From assembly GCA_900545275.1 (NCBI GenBank), contig UQYG01000002.1, forward strand, positions 124,001 through 188,000: a stretch of 64,000 nt of DNA, read 5' to 3'. Positions 8,468 through 17,130 of this stretch are shown one piece after another. Every line of letters begins with the position of its first letter. Positions within the stretch are counted from its first letter, which is position 1. A program made the translations under genes and the position numbers. The DNA is from an uncultured Sutterella sp. GTDB lineage: Bacteria; Pseudomonadota; Gammaproteobacteria; Burkholderiales; Burkholderiaceae_F. The notes beneath the pieces are model-generated. The model was not told the origin of the DNA, did no database searches, and saw only the letters and a program-made list of their open reading frames with translations.

Positions 8468-9334
8468 ATGACGACGATTCTCTCGAGCGTCCATGCGTTC
8501 TTCGCCGCGGCGGCGGCCGGCTGTCTTCTTGCGACGGCCTTCGGCGAACTTCGCCGCGCGGGAACGGACCGTCTGACCGTGCTCACCCTCGCGGCCCTTG
8601 CGGCGACGCTTGCCGCAGCGGCCGCGCTCGTGAGTCAGTTCGGACGCCCCGCCCTCCTTTTTTCCGTCTTCTCGAATCCCGGCACGGCGATCTTTCGAGA
8701 GCTCGCCTCGCTTCTTCTCGCGCTCCTGGCGGGCGCGGCCTACCTCGCCGCGCTCCTCACGGGCGCGACCCGCAGGACGGCGGGAAAGCTCTCGCTTCTC
8801 GCCGCCCTTTCGGGCCTTCTTCTCGCGCTTGCGACCGGTTCGGCCGCGGTGCAGCCCTGGCGTCCCGTCTGGAACACGTGGACGCTCGTCCTTCCGACGG
8901 CGGGTTTCGCGTGGCTTGCGGGCGTCCTGCTCGCCAAGGGCCTCGCCGCTTCGGACGCCTTCCGTAAAGAGTGCGCCGGTCCGGCGCTCGGCATTCTGCG
9001 GAAAGCCGAAGAGAAGACGCGCCGAGCCTCTCCCGAACCTCTTTGGAAAGACGCGCGAATCGCCGCCGCTGCGCCTCTTGTCGGCCTCGTCCTCTATTTC
9101 GCGGCGGCTTCGACGGACGCTTCAGCCCGTGCGGCTTTCGCCTCGCTTTTGACGGGCGGCGACGCCTTCCTCTTTTGGGCGGGCGTACTTGCTCCGGGCG
9201 TTTTTCTTTCGTTCCTTGCCGCACAACTCGTCCCCGACGCATTGGAGCGAAAGCCCGTTCTCGGCATCGGACTTTCGACCCTTGCCGCCGTCAGCGCGGG
9301 CGTGTGGCAACATCTTGTTTTGGGACTGGCCTGA
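8468..9334 (+). CDS. DmsC-like membrane anchor subunit
   Basis: A 288-residue, very hydrophobic protein with about eight predicted transmembrane helices, opening MTTILSSVHAFFAAAAAGCL. The segment SQFGRPALLFSVFSNPGTAIFREL resembles the conserved H/Q-x-G-x-P region of DmsC-family quinol-oxidising anchors, and the WNTWTLVLPTAGFAWLAGVL segment fits helices 4-5. GGAGTGAGCG precedes the ATG. Its place after the ferredoxin gene completes a three-subunit DmsABC-like reductase. Low sequence conservation is normal for this family. Confidence 0.85.
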   Translation: MTTILSSVHAFFAAAAAGCLLATAFGELRRAGTDRLTVLTLAALAATLAAAAALVSQFGRPALLFSVFSNPGTAIFRELASLLLALLAGAAYLAALLTGATRRTAGKLSLLAALSGLLLALATGSAAVQPWRPVWNTWTLVLPTAGFAWLAGVLLAKGLAASDAFRKECAGPALGILRKAEEKTRRASPEPLWKDARIAAAAPLVGLVLYFAAASTDASARAAFASLLTGGDAFLFWAGVLAPGVFLSFLAAQLVPDALERKPVLGIGLSTLAAVSAGVWQHLVLGLA

Positions 9335-9514
9335 TGAAGACGGTGCTTCAGAGAACCCGAAGGCCGCCACCCCTGAAGGGAGGCCCCTGCACCTCCGGTC
9401 GAATCCTCCCGAAGGCCCTTTTGACGCGAAGGTCCTTCGGCAGGACTCTACCCGGAGTCCCGAACGGACACTCGTCAAAACAAGAACACCGACCCCACAA
9501 AAAAGGAATCCATC

Positions 9515-10213
9515 ATGCAGAAGACCCCCGAGGTCGCCCGCCTTCTAGAAGGCCGCGGCAACGTCTACCGTTTCCTCTCGCGCTTTTACCTCACCGAAGT
9601 CGACGAAGCCTTCTGGAAGGCCCTTTGCGGCATGACCTTCCCCGAAACGGCGGACGAAACACGCATGGCCGAAGGATGGAAGCGGCTCGCGAAGGTCGTC
9701 GCGTCCGACCTTGGCCCCGATCCCGTTGAAACGCTCGCCGTCGACTATGCGCGCATCTTCCTTTCCGCGGGCGTAAGCGAAGGAGCGGCCTATCCGATCG
9801 AATCGGTCTACACGAGCCCCGAACACCTCGTCATGCAGGACGCCTGGGAAGCGGTCTGCCGCACCTACCGCGAAGCGGGCTTTGAAAAGGACCCGAAGAC
9901 GGACGTCCACGAAGACCAGCTCGGACTGGAACTCTCCTTTCTCGCACACCTGAACGATCGGCTTCTTGCGGCCTACTCGGCCGAAGGGGACGATCCCGAG
10001 CGCGACGCCGCGTACCGCAACACCCTTCGCGCGTCGAAGACTTTCCTCACGGAACATCCCCTTCGCTGGGTCGCGGACTTCTGCCGCGACGTTCGAAAGT
10101 GCCCGGGAACCGACTTCTACCCGGCCGTGTCGCTTCTCACCGAAGGCTTCCTCGCGATGGACGCGGCGCTTCTCGACGACCTCATCGCCGAGGCCGAAGG
10201 AAAGGACGCCTGA
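9515..10213 (+). CDS. TorD/DmsD-family chaperone for the molybdoenzyme
   Basis: A 232-residue all-helical cytoplasmic protein. Recognisable features are the N-terminal YRFLSRFYL segment, DYARIFLSAG, YPIESVYTS and the hallmark E-D-(x)-L-G-L-E-L-S-F-L-A-H-L helix. TorD-family proteins bind the Tat signal and immature catalytic subunit and support cofactor insertion. An AAAAAAGGAATCCATC leader gives a good ribosome site. The 180 bp gap from the anchor gene holds only small imperfect hairpins, so it is probably cotranscribed. Confidence 0.88.
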   Translation: MQKTPEVARLLEGRGNVYRFLSRFYLTEVDEAFWKALCGMTFPETADETRMAEGWKRLAKVVASDLGPDPVETLAVDYARIFLSAGVSEGAAYPIESVYTSPEHLVMQDAWEAVCRTYREAGFEKDPKTDVHEDQLGLELSFLAHLNDRLLAAYSAEGDDPERDAAYRNTLRASKTFLTEHPLRWVADFCRDVRKCPGTDFYPAVSLLTEGFLAMDAALLDDLIAEAEGKDA

Positions 10214-10297
10214 AGACCGCAGCCTGCCGGAAGGAACGCTTCTCCCCCGACGCTCGGGGACCCTTCCCTTCTTTGCATTGCCGTAGAGGGAGGCTCA

Positions 10298-11002
10298 ATG
10301 ACGAACATGAAACCGGGGACGCCCGCCCGTGCGGACGGTCCGTCCCGAACCCAACCAACGACGGATGCGTCCGTCGACGTCGGCCGCCGCAGAGTTCTGG
10401 AGGGAACGGCCGCGGTGACGGGCGTCGCCGCCCTTTTCGCGCTCGGCGCCGCGGCGGGATCGGACCATGCGGAAGACCTCGACTTTTCCAAACGCGCGGT
10501 TCGTCCGCCGGGAAGCGTGGAGGAATCGGAATTTCTCGCGCGCTGTCTTCGCTGCGACCGGTGCCGAAGCGTCTGCCACACCTCCGTCATCGGCATGACC
10601 GACTGGTCGGACGGACTCGTGCGCCTTCGCACGCCGGTCCTCGACTTCCGGCTCGGGCACTGCGACTTCTGCGGATTGTGCGCCCGGGTGTGTCCGACGG
10701 GCGCGATTCTTCCTTTTCCCAAAGAAACGACGAAGGTGGGACTTGCGGTGCTCACCGAACGGTGCATCGCGCTTCGCACGGCCGCCTGCCGCGTCTGCGA
10801 GGAAAAGTGTCCCTACGACGCCGTGACGCTCGACGAACACAAGGTCCCCGTGATCGATCCGGAAATCTGCAACGGATGCGGCCTCTGTGAAAACGTCTGT
10901 CCCGCAAACGTCTTTCAGTCCTACCGAACGGGCGTCGAGCGCGGGATCGTGGTGCGGCCCTTCGCCGCGCTCGAAGCCCGCGACAAAGGAGGTGCGGCAT
11001 GA
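10298..11002 (+). CDS. NapG/MauM-like periplasmic ferredoxin
   Basis: A 234-residue protein with a Tat-like segment (VGRRRVLEG) followed by a hydrophobic stretch near residues 40-60, preceded by a longer than usual N-terminal region. Cysteine clusters are CLRCDRCRSVC, CDFCGLCARVC, CRVCEEKC and CNGCGLCENVC. The layout matches NapG/MauM-type ferredoxins, which receive electrons from a NapH-type membrane quinol dehydrogenase; exactly such a gene follows with an ATGA overlap. Together they would form a second electron entry route beside the DmsC-like anchor. Confidence 0.85.
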   Translation: MTNMKPGTPARADGPSRTQPTTDASVDVGRRRVLEGTAAVTGVAALFALGAAAGSDHAEDLDFSKRAVRPPGSVEESEFLARCLRCDRCRSVCHTSVIGMTDWSDGLVRLRTPVLDFRLGHCDFCGLCARVCPTGAILPFPKETTKVGLAVLTERCIALRTAACRVCEEKCPYDAVTLDEHKVPVIDPEICNGCGLCENVCPANVFQSYRTGVERGIVVRPFAALEARDKGGAA

Positions 11003-13341
11003 AAAAGTTCTTCACGGGCCCGCGTCTGCGCGCCTTGGCGGCGCTCCTCTTTTTCCTTCTCTTTCTCCTCGGACTTGCCGTGCACACGGGCTGGGGGACG
11101 GCCTCGTCCTTCGGCATCGCCGAGATCGCCGCGATCTGTCCGTTGGGCAACCTCGAAGCGATGCTCGCGTCGAAGACGTTCCTTCCGCGCGCGCTCGTCG
11201 GATTTGCGGTGTTTCTCGCCGCCGCGGTTCTTCTCGGGCGCTTCTTCTGCGGGTGGCTTTGTCCCGTCCCCTGGGTGGAGAAGGCGCTCGCCAAGCTTCG
11301 CGCGCCGGGTCGGCGTTTGATCCGCGGCGCGAAGGAAGCCCCGGCGTCCTCCGAAGCGCCGCTGCCGTCCGCGTCGACGGCGACGAGTGCGTCTTCCGAG
11401 AACGACAAGGCGGTCCCGCAGTCCTGTCCGAGCGCCACATCGTGCTCATCCACTTCCTGCCGCGACTGCGCCCTTGCAAACCGCGTGAAGGAAAAGACCG
11501 ACCGGGCCGCAGAGAAGACTCCCTACGTGATCCTCGGAGGCGCCCTCGCTTCGAGCGCCGTCTTCGGCTTTCCGGTCTTCTGCCTCATCTGCCCGGTGGG
11601 CCTCACCTTCGCGCTCGCGGCCGCGCTCTGGCGGCTCTTTGAATTCAACGAAACGAACTGGGCGATCCTCTGGTTCGCGGGCTTTCTCGTACTGGAACTT
11701 CTCGTTCTTCGCCGTTGGTGTTCGCGCTTTTGCCCGCTCGGCGCCCTCTGGACGCTCGCGTCCCGATTCAACCGGTTTCTGCGCCCGAAGGCCCGTGAAG
11801 ACCTCTGCACCCGCGTGACGCACGGCGTCGCCTGCACGATCTGCCGCGACGTCTGTCCCGAAGGGATCGACCCCGCGGAGGCGGCGGGCAATCCGATGCT
11901 TCTCGCCCGCTGCACGAAGTGCGGCGCCTGCGCCGCGGCCTGCCCGACGGGGGCCGTGCACTTCCCCTTCCTCGCCGGTTCGGCGGGGAAGACCGTGCCG
12001 ATCCATCCCGTCTCCAAGGCGGCCTCGGCCGTAAAGCCGGCAGAGAATCTCTCCGCGGCGCCGGATGGGACGATCGCCCTCCTCAAGCCCGAAAAAGTGC
12101 GCTCGGAAGTCGCCCGCTGCATTCACTGCGGCGCCTGCGGCGAAATCTGTCCCCTCGGAGACCGCATGCCGCGGGCGACGGCGCTCCTCGCCCGCGGTCG
12201 AAAGGAGGAGGCGCAGGAAGTTCTGTTGGCGCCCGGCGTTTTCCCGGAAATCACGTCCCGCGTCTGTCCGGCGGAGCGCTTCTGCGAAGGCGCCTGCGCC
12301 CGGGAACACGACGGACTTCCCGTCGCCGTCGCGGGACTGGAGAGAACCCTGGCCGACGAAGCCCTGCGCGCCGGATGGACCCCCGCCCCCCGCCACGCCG
12401 CACGGCGCCGCCGCGTTGCGGTGGTGGGATCGGGCCCGGCGGGACTGGCCTGCGCCGACGTGCTCGTGCGCCTCGGCGTCGAGGTCCACGTCGTCGACCG
12501 CGCGCCCGTTGCGGGCGGACTGCTCTCCTTCGGGATCCCCGCCTTCAAGCTTTCGCGCGACGTCGTTCGTCACCGCGTGAAGCTCCTTGAAGACGCGGGC
12601 GTGCGCTTCGCGCCGGGACTCTCCGTCGGCAAGGACCTCGCATGGCGTGATCTTGTGAACGAATTCGACGCCGTCTTTGTGGGAACGGGAGCGGCCCGAC
12701 CCGTGACGCTCGACCTTCCGGGCGCGGAAAACCCCTCGGTCGTATCGGCCGACGTGTTCCTTCGCGCCGTCGCGGCAAAGGATTGGAAGCTCGACGAAGC
12801 GTCCTTCCCGATCGACGCCCTGCGGGGCCGCAGCGTTTCGGTCCTCGGGGGCGGCGACACGGCGCTCGACTGCGCGAGAACGGCCCTCTCTTTGGGCGCC
12901 GCATCGGTCACGCTCGTGGCACGGCGCGCGAAAGACGCCTTGCGGGCCCGTCCCTCGGACCTCGCGCTGGCCGAGAGAGAGGGCGTGCGTCTTCTCTGCG
13001 CACGCACGGTTTCGGCCCTCTCGATCTCGTCCGAAGGGACGCTTGAGGGTCTCGCTTTGCAAAACGCCGCCAACCCCGGCGAGCCGACGGAAACGCTCCC
13101 GGCGGACGTCGTGATCGTCGCCTACGGATTCCGCTGCGCGCCAGACGAAGAGCTCCGGAAACTCGGCGTCGCCTACGACGAAGCCGAGCGCATCGTGACC
13201 GACGCCGAAGGCCGGACGGCGCTCGCGAAACTCTGGGCCGGCGGCGACGCGGTGCGCGGAGCCGCACTGGTCAGTTGGGCGCTCGCCGACGGCCGGCGTG
13301 CGGGCTTCTCGATCGCGGCCGCAATCGGCGTTCTTCGCTGA
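10999..13341 (+). CDS. NapH-like quinol dehydrogenase fused to a GltD-like FAD/NAD(P) oxidoreductase
   Basis: A 780-residue fusion. Residues 1-260 are a polytopic NapH-like membrane unit with the paired C-x3-CP motifs FCGWLCPVP (~81), FCLICPVG (~193) and CSRFCPLG (~240). A Ser/Ala/Cys-rich insertion occupies about 115-170. Two [4Fe-4S] motifs follow (CTICRDVCPEG ~278, CTKCGACAAACPTG ~304). From about 370 the protein becomes glutamate-synthase small-subunit-like: CIHCGACGEICPLG, then the FAD fold VVGSGPAGLACADVL (~475), GGLLSFGIPAFKL, a second Rossmann motif VLGGGDTALDCA (~614) and the closing WAGGD. ATGA overlap with the ferredoxin gene. It could link cytoplasmic NAD(P)H to the quinone pool or to the periplasmic ferredoxin; this is inference. 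Confidence 0.88.
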   Translation: MKKFFTGPRLRALAALLFFLLFLLGLAVHTGWGTASSFGIAEIAAICPLGNLEAMLASKTFLPRALVGFAVFLAAAVLLGRFFCGWLCPVPWVEKALAKLRAPGRRLIRGAKEAPASSEAPLPSASTATSASSENDKAVPQSCPSATSCSSTSCRDCALANRVKEKTDRAAEKTPYVILGGALASSAVFGFPVFCLICPVGLTFALAAALWRLFEFNETNWAILWFAGFLVLELLVLRRWCSRFCPLGALWTLASRFNRFLRPKAREDLCTRVTHGVACTICRDVCPEGIDPAEAAGNPMLLARCTKCGACAAACPTGAVHFPFLAGSAGKTVPIHPVSKAASAVKPAENLSAAPDGTIALLKPEKVRSEVARCIHCGACGEICPLGDRMPRATALLARGRKEEAQEVLLAPGVFPEITSRVCPAERFCEGACAREHDGLPVAVAGLERTLADEALRAGWTPAPRHAARRRRVAVVGSGPAGLACADVLVRLGVEVHVVDRAPVAGGLLSFGIPAFKLSRDVVRHRVKLLEDAGVRFAPGLSVGKDLAWRDLVNEFDAVFVGTGAARPVTLDLPGAENPSVVSADVFLRAVAAKDWKLDEASFPIDALRGRSVSVLGGGDTALDCARTALSLGAASVTLVARRAKDALRARPSDLALAEREGVRLLCARTVSALSISSEGTLEGLALQNAANPGEPTETLPADVVIVAYGFRCAPDEELRKLGVAYDEAERIVTDAEGRTALAKLWAGGDAVRGAALVSWALADGRRAGFSIAAAIGVLR

Positions 13342-13405
13342 CAAACCCTGCATACCCCGTTCCTGTCGACTTCGGTCGACCCGGACTTCTTAATTTTCTC
13401 TTCCA

Positions 13406-13439
13406 CAAAAAGGGACGGCCACGTGGCCGTCCCTTTTTG
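13406..13439. terminator. Bidirectional terminator closing the respiratory operon
   Basis: A perfect 34-bp palindrome: A5 followed by GGGACGGCCAC, its mirror GTGGCCGTCCC, then T5. It lies 65 bp after the fusion gene. Symmetry gives a T-run on both strands. Confidence 0.9.
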
Positions 13440-13595
13440 CACATACCGTCCCTTTTCTCCGCACAGCCGAGAGCAAGAAAGTCTTCCCCAAAAAAGTTGG
13501 ATATTCGCAACATCTTTGTCATCACCAGTTTTTGGGACCAACCTGTCTCCGAGTCATTGGGACACATGACGTATTTGCGAAAAGGTTTTCCTTGC

Positions 13596-13616
13596 ATTAG
13601 GGTTAACCCCCCCCCC
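13596..13616 (+). promoter_or_regulatory. ATTAGGGTTA plus C10 tract upstream of an autotransporter
   Basis: ATTAGGGTTAA followed by ten C (13607-13616), 277 bp before the autotransporter ATG. The same element, in the gene's orientation, occurs upstream of three other autotransporters in this window (26102-26124, 42511-42529, 47417-47435). Homopolymer C tracts in promoters cause slipped-strand phase variation in Bordetella fim genes; that role here is inference. Confidence 0.65.
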
Positions 13617-13650
13617 GACACATCAAACGATCAAACTGAACGCATCCAGT

Positions 13651-13672
13651 GTCCCCTCTTTTATGAGGGGAC
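13651..13672 (+). other. 5'-leader hairpin
   Basis: GTCCCCTC and GAGGGGAC are perfect 8-bp arms around a TTTTAT loop, between the C-tract element and the autotransporter start. No T-run follows, so it is likely a leader-RNA structure rather than a terminator. Confidence 0.45.
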
Positions 13673-13893
13673 GACTACGGCGAATAACCCGAAGCTCATT
13701 TATCAAAGGAATGGTCTCCAAACCATCTTCGATCCGTCTCTTGCAGTTGCTTTCTGCGGCGTCACTCGCGCGATCCAGAGGTCACAAACAACGCAAGCCG
13801 TACGAAATGGTGCGTTTTCCGAAATTCCTAGAAGAGTCTTTTTGGTGTCCTGCCCTCTCAAACGGATGTCCTTCTCTTGTAGGGAGAATTCTC

Positions 13894-16800
13894 ATGAAAA
13901 CTCTGTCTCCGCTGGCATTGGCGGTTTTGGCCGCCGCGGCACAAGTTCATGCCGCACCGTTTACGACAATCAGCACGGATACGACCTATTCCGGACCGTA
14001 TGAAAATGTTCCGATTCAGGTCACGGCCGACGGCACGCTTCGAGGAACCGCCGACGAAACCGAAATGGTGATCGAGGGCGGTCGGTATGACTACAACCCG
14101 CAGGTTTTGGACGTGCAGGGAACCATTCGCGACGCACTCTCTCTGACCGTGGACGGCGGCACGACCATCGGTAAAGGCGGCGCCATCACCAATATCGACG
14201 TCGTGACGTTGAGCAACACCTACAACAAACACAGCGACGGCGGGAATCTCGCGGACGCGTTGAACAACCAAGGAACCATTTCCAATGTCGGTTCCCTCCT
14301 TGTGAGCGGCAGAGTCAGCAACAACGGCGGCACAATCGACGTGGGTTCAATCGGCAACGAAGAGTTTGCAGGCGATTTTGTGGTTTCCGGCGGTACGGTT
14401 CATACTTCGGGTGATGCCTATTTCAAGGAAATCCGTATCGGGAAATCCGATCTCGCAACGTCCGTAGCGTTTGACGGAACACTTCATATCTCCTCAGCTC
14501 TCAATGTTCAAGACGACATTACCGTACAAGTCGGCAATATTGTCGGCGCCGGATTCGTATCTGCCGGTGAGGCCGGAAGCGGCGTGGAGGTTGCCGGAGA
14601 TGTGACCATAGAGAAACAAATCTCCGCCCGCAACGGCGGCAACGTATCCGTTGCCGGCCACGCCGCCGCTTCGAGCATTCAGGTGGAAGTGGGCGGCAAA
14701 ATCACTCTTGGCTCGTCCTCTTCCGCCCGCATTCACGCAACGGGAGATGGATCGCAGATTTCCATTCAAGGCAACGCACAAGCCGACACAATTGCCGTTG
14801 GGAGCGGATCGTCGCTTCACGCAGGTCGTTTGACCGCGGTGACGGGAACCGGCATCAGCGATTTCAAGAATGAAGGGACGGTCACGCTCGATACCGCAGA
14901 TCTCACTGCCAACACCTTCAGCAATTCCGGCTCCATCAATGCCGACACCAACGGCGTCAGTCAACTCGACCACCTTGCCGTATCCCAAGGAGCCTGGATC
15001 ACCGGTGACATGAATGTTGCCAACTTCGACTTGACCGGTCGACTCACAATCCATGAAGACTCGACGATGACGGTCGACAAGCTCGGTACCGCCGATGCGG
15101 CGGCCGCCGAAATCACGGTGGAAGGCACTTCCTCTCTTGACGTATCCGGCGACATGTACCTGACCGGCATGGTCAACGGGACCGGTACGGTTCAAATCGA
15201 CGGATTGGCCAACATGGTGGGCGGTTATCAGGAAATCCGCGGCAATCTTCGCGCTGGCGGCCTTTCCGTGCTGGGTTTCACGGATCTCAACGCAGGCGCC
15301 ACGCTGAATGTTGAGGAAGACCTGACGTTGCAGTCCGGCTCCACCTTCGTCGTGAACACGCCCGACTTTTCCGTCGGAAACGAGTGGATTCTCGAAGGAG
15401 AAGCCAAGGTCCAAATGCGTAGTGGTTCTGACGGCGCAGAAATCAACAAACTTACCTTGAACACGAGCGGTTCCACCTATTTCCAGGCTTATCGGAATCT
15501 CCGCATCAACGAAGTCAGCGTCAACGGTTACGCCCTTCTCAACACTTATGCCGACGGAGGAGATTCTTCGCTCAGCATCGGTTCAATCACCGTGAGCGAC
15601 GGCAGTACCGTCAAATTCTCGAACGAAGGCACCTACGCAACGTATCAATCCACGGCAACCGCCGAGCGCATCACGCTCGGCAACGGAGCCACGTTGATCA
15701 ACAGCGGCGGCTCCAGGGACGAAGGTACCGTGACGACGCCTCCCTTCGATGCGCTCACCATCGGGTCGGTTGAAGGCTCCTCGGCCGTGATCCGCAACGA
15801 AGTCGGGGGCTCGACCGTGATTGGCTCGCTCACCGGGAACGACAATCGAGTGGAAGTAGAAACCGTCGAATCGGGCGTGACGATTGAAAGAAACGAATCG
15901 ACGGGACTCGTTTATCAAACCGGCGGTACGGACGCCGACACGCTCGGTACGCAAGGAGCGCTTGAAGCGGCGGCCGACATGGTCCTCGACTCCACGGAAG
16001 AATTTTCGACGAAGGTGGCCGACGGTCTCGTCAACGGAGGCGGTTCCGCCACGTTTGATGCAGACGGGAACATGATCTTCTCGTCTACGGGCGAAAGCCT
16101 CACGATGGCCGCCTTGAAGCAGTTCAACAACGCCACCCTCGCCAACTGGCGCTACGAAGTCAATCACCTCAGCGAACGTCTCGGTGAAGTGCGCGACCGT
16201 CTAGGTGCGGCCGGAGCCTGGGCCCGCATCTACGGCGCCGACACGAAGATCTCCGAAAGCGTTGCGACCGACATCAAGATGAACACCGTTCAGGTCGGGG
16301 CCGACGCCACGATCGGCGGCAACTGGATCGTCGGGGGCGCCTTCTCGTACACAAGCATGGACGCCGACATCTCCAACGGTTCGGCCGACGGCGAAACGTA
16401 CAGCCTGGCCGCCTATGCGAGCGGATTCTTCGATTGCGGCGGCTATGTGGACATCGTCGGACGCATCGGACGTCTTTCGACGGACATCGACACATATACG
16501 TCCACGGGACGGCTATTTGACGGGTCGTACGACAACACGGCATTCGGTCTTTCGGCGGAAGTCGGCTATCACTGGAAGGTATCCGACGTATTCTTCGTCG
16601 AACCGCAGGCCGAATTGGCCTACGGCTTCGTCATGGGAGACGACTTCACCACCTCTAGCGGCGTGAAGGTCGAACAGGACGACTTCCAGTCGTTGGTCGG
16701 ACGTCTCGGAGCTCGAATCGGCGCGGCCTTCCCGCAAAACGCCGGCACGTTCTACCTGCAGGCCTCCGTCAATCACGAATTCCTCGGCGACAACGACTTT

Positions 16801-16992
16801 GACGCCGCTTACCAGGGATACTCGAAGCAGCACTTCACTTCGGAACTCGACGGAACATGGATCAGTTACGGCGTCGGCCTGCAGCTCAACGCCACCAACG
16901 ACCTGAGCCTCTTCGGTTCGCTTACGCGCGCAAACGGCGACGATTACCAAGACGACTATCGCTACTCCGTCGGCGCGCGCTACGTCTTCTGA
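13894..16992 (+). CDS. Autotransporter (type Va), about 1032 aa
   Basis: The start at 13894 follows AGGGAG and gives a classical signal peptide, MKTLSPLALAVLAAAAQVHA. The passenger to about residue 745 is rich in Gly, Ser, Thr, Asn and Val with repeated short strands such as ...GTISNVGSLLVSG, as in a right-handed beta-helix. A linker helix WRYEVNHLSERLGEVRDR follows near 749, then a beta-barrel beginning GAWARIYGADTKI and ending SVGARYVF with the terminal Phe that BamA recognises. The passenger has no recognised enzymatic motif; an adhesin or surface fibre is likely. It carries the upstream ATTAGGG/C-tract element and ends at a hairpin at 17013. Its GC content is lower than the operon upstream. 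Confidence 0.9.
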   Translation: MKTLSPLALAVLAAAAQVHAAPFTTISTDTTYSGPYENVPIQVTADGTLRGTADETEMVIEGGRYDYNPQVLDVQGTIRDALSLTVDGGTTIGKGGAITNIDVVTLSNTYNKHSDGGNLADALNNQGTISNVGSLLVSGRVSNNGGTIDVGSIGNEEFAGDFVVSGGTVHTSGDAYFKEIRIGKSDLATSVAFDGTLHISSALNVQDDITVQVGNIVGAGFVSAGEAGSGVEVAGDVTIEKQISARNGGNVSVAGHAAASSIQVEVGGKITLGSSSSARIHATGDGSQISIQGNAQADTIAVGSGSSLHAGRLTAVTGTGISDFKNEGTVTLDTADLTANTFSNSGSINADTNGVSQLDHLAVSQGAWITGDMNVANFDLTGRLTIHEDSTMTVDKLGTADAAAAEITVEGTSSLDVSGDMYLTGMVNGTGTVQIDGLANMVGGYQEIRGNLRAGGLSVLGFTDLNAGATLNVEEDLTLQSGSTFVVNTPDFSVGNEWILEGEAKVQMRSGSDGAEINKLTLNTSGSTYFQAYRNLRINEVSVNGYALLNTYADGGDSSLSIGSITVSDGSTVKFSNEGTYATYQSTATAERITLGNGATLINSGGSRDEGTVTTPPFDALTIGSVEGSSAVIRNEVGGSTVIGSLTGNDNRVEVETVESGVTIERNESTGLVYQTGGTDADTLGTQGALEAAADMVLDSTEEFSTKVADGLVNGGGSATFDADGNMIFSSTGESLTMAALKQFNNATLANWRYEVNHLSERLGEVRDRLGAAGAWARIYGADTKISESVATDIKMNTVQVGADATIGGNWIVGGAFSYTSMDADISNGSADGETYSLAAYASGFFDCGGYVDIVGRIGRLSTDIDTYTSTGRLFDGSYDNTAFGLSAEVGYHWKVSDVFFVEPQAELAYGFVMGDDFTTSSGVKVEQDDFQSLVGRLGARIGAAFPQNAGTFYLQASVNHEFLGDNDFDAAYQGYSKQHFTSELDGTWISYGVGLQLNATNDLSLFGSLTRANGDDYQDDYRYSVGARYVF

Positions 16993-17012
16993 GTACGACG
17001 TTTCACCGTCGA

Positions 17013-17037
17013 GGGCGGCTCCGACTGAGGGCCGCCC
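17013..17037 (+). terminator. Terminator-like hairpin after the autotransporter
   Basis: GGGCGGC (17013-17019) pairs with GCCGCCC (17031-17037) across an 11-base loop, 20 bp after the stop codon. There is no strong T-run, so it may be a 3'-end stabiliser. Confidence 0.5.
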
Positions 17038-17130
17038 CCGGCAATTGCCGATTCAAAATCTTGAAGCATATCGGTCGACGGCGGCAGAACAATCGGTCAG
17101 GCCCGAAGGAAAAAGAAAGAAGTGCGGACC

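Noticed and set aside
13406..13439. The perfect 34-bp palindrome could be a recombinase or attachment site.
   Set aside because: Flanking A5 and T5 runs and its place right after the operon fit a bidirectional terminator, and no repeat or integrase was found nearby.
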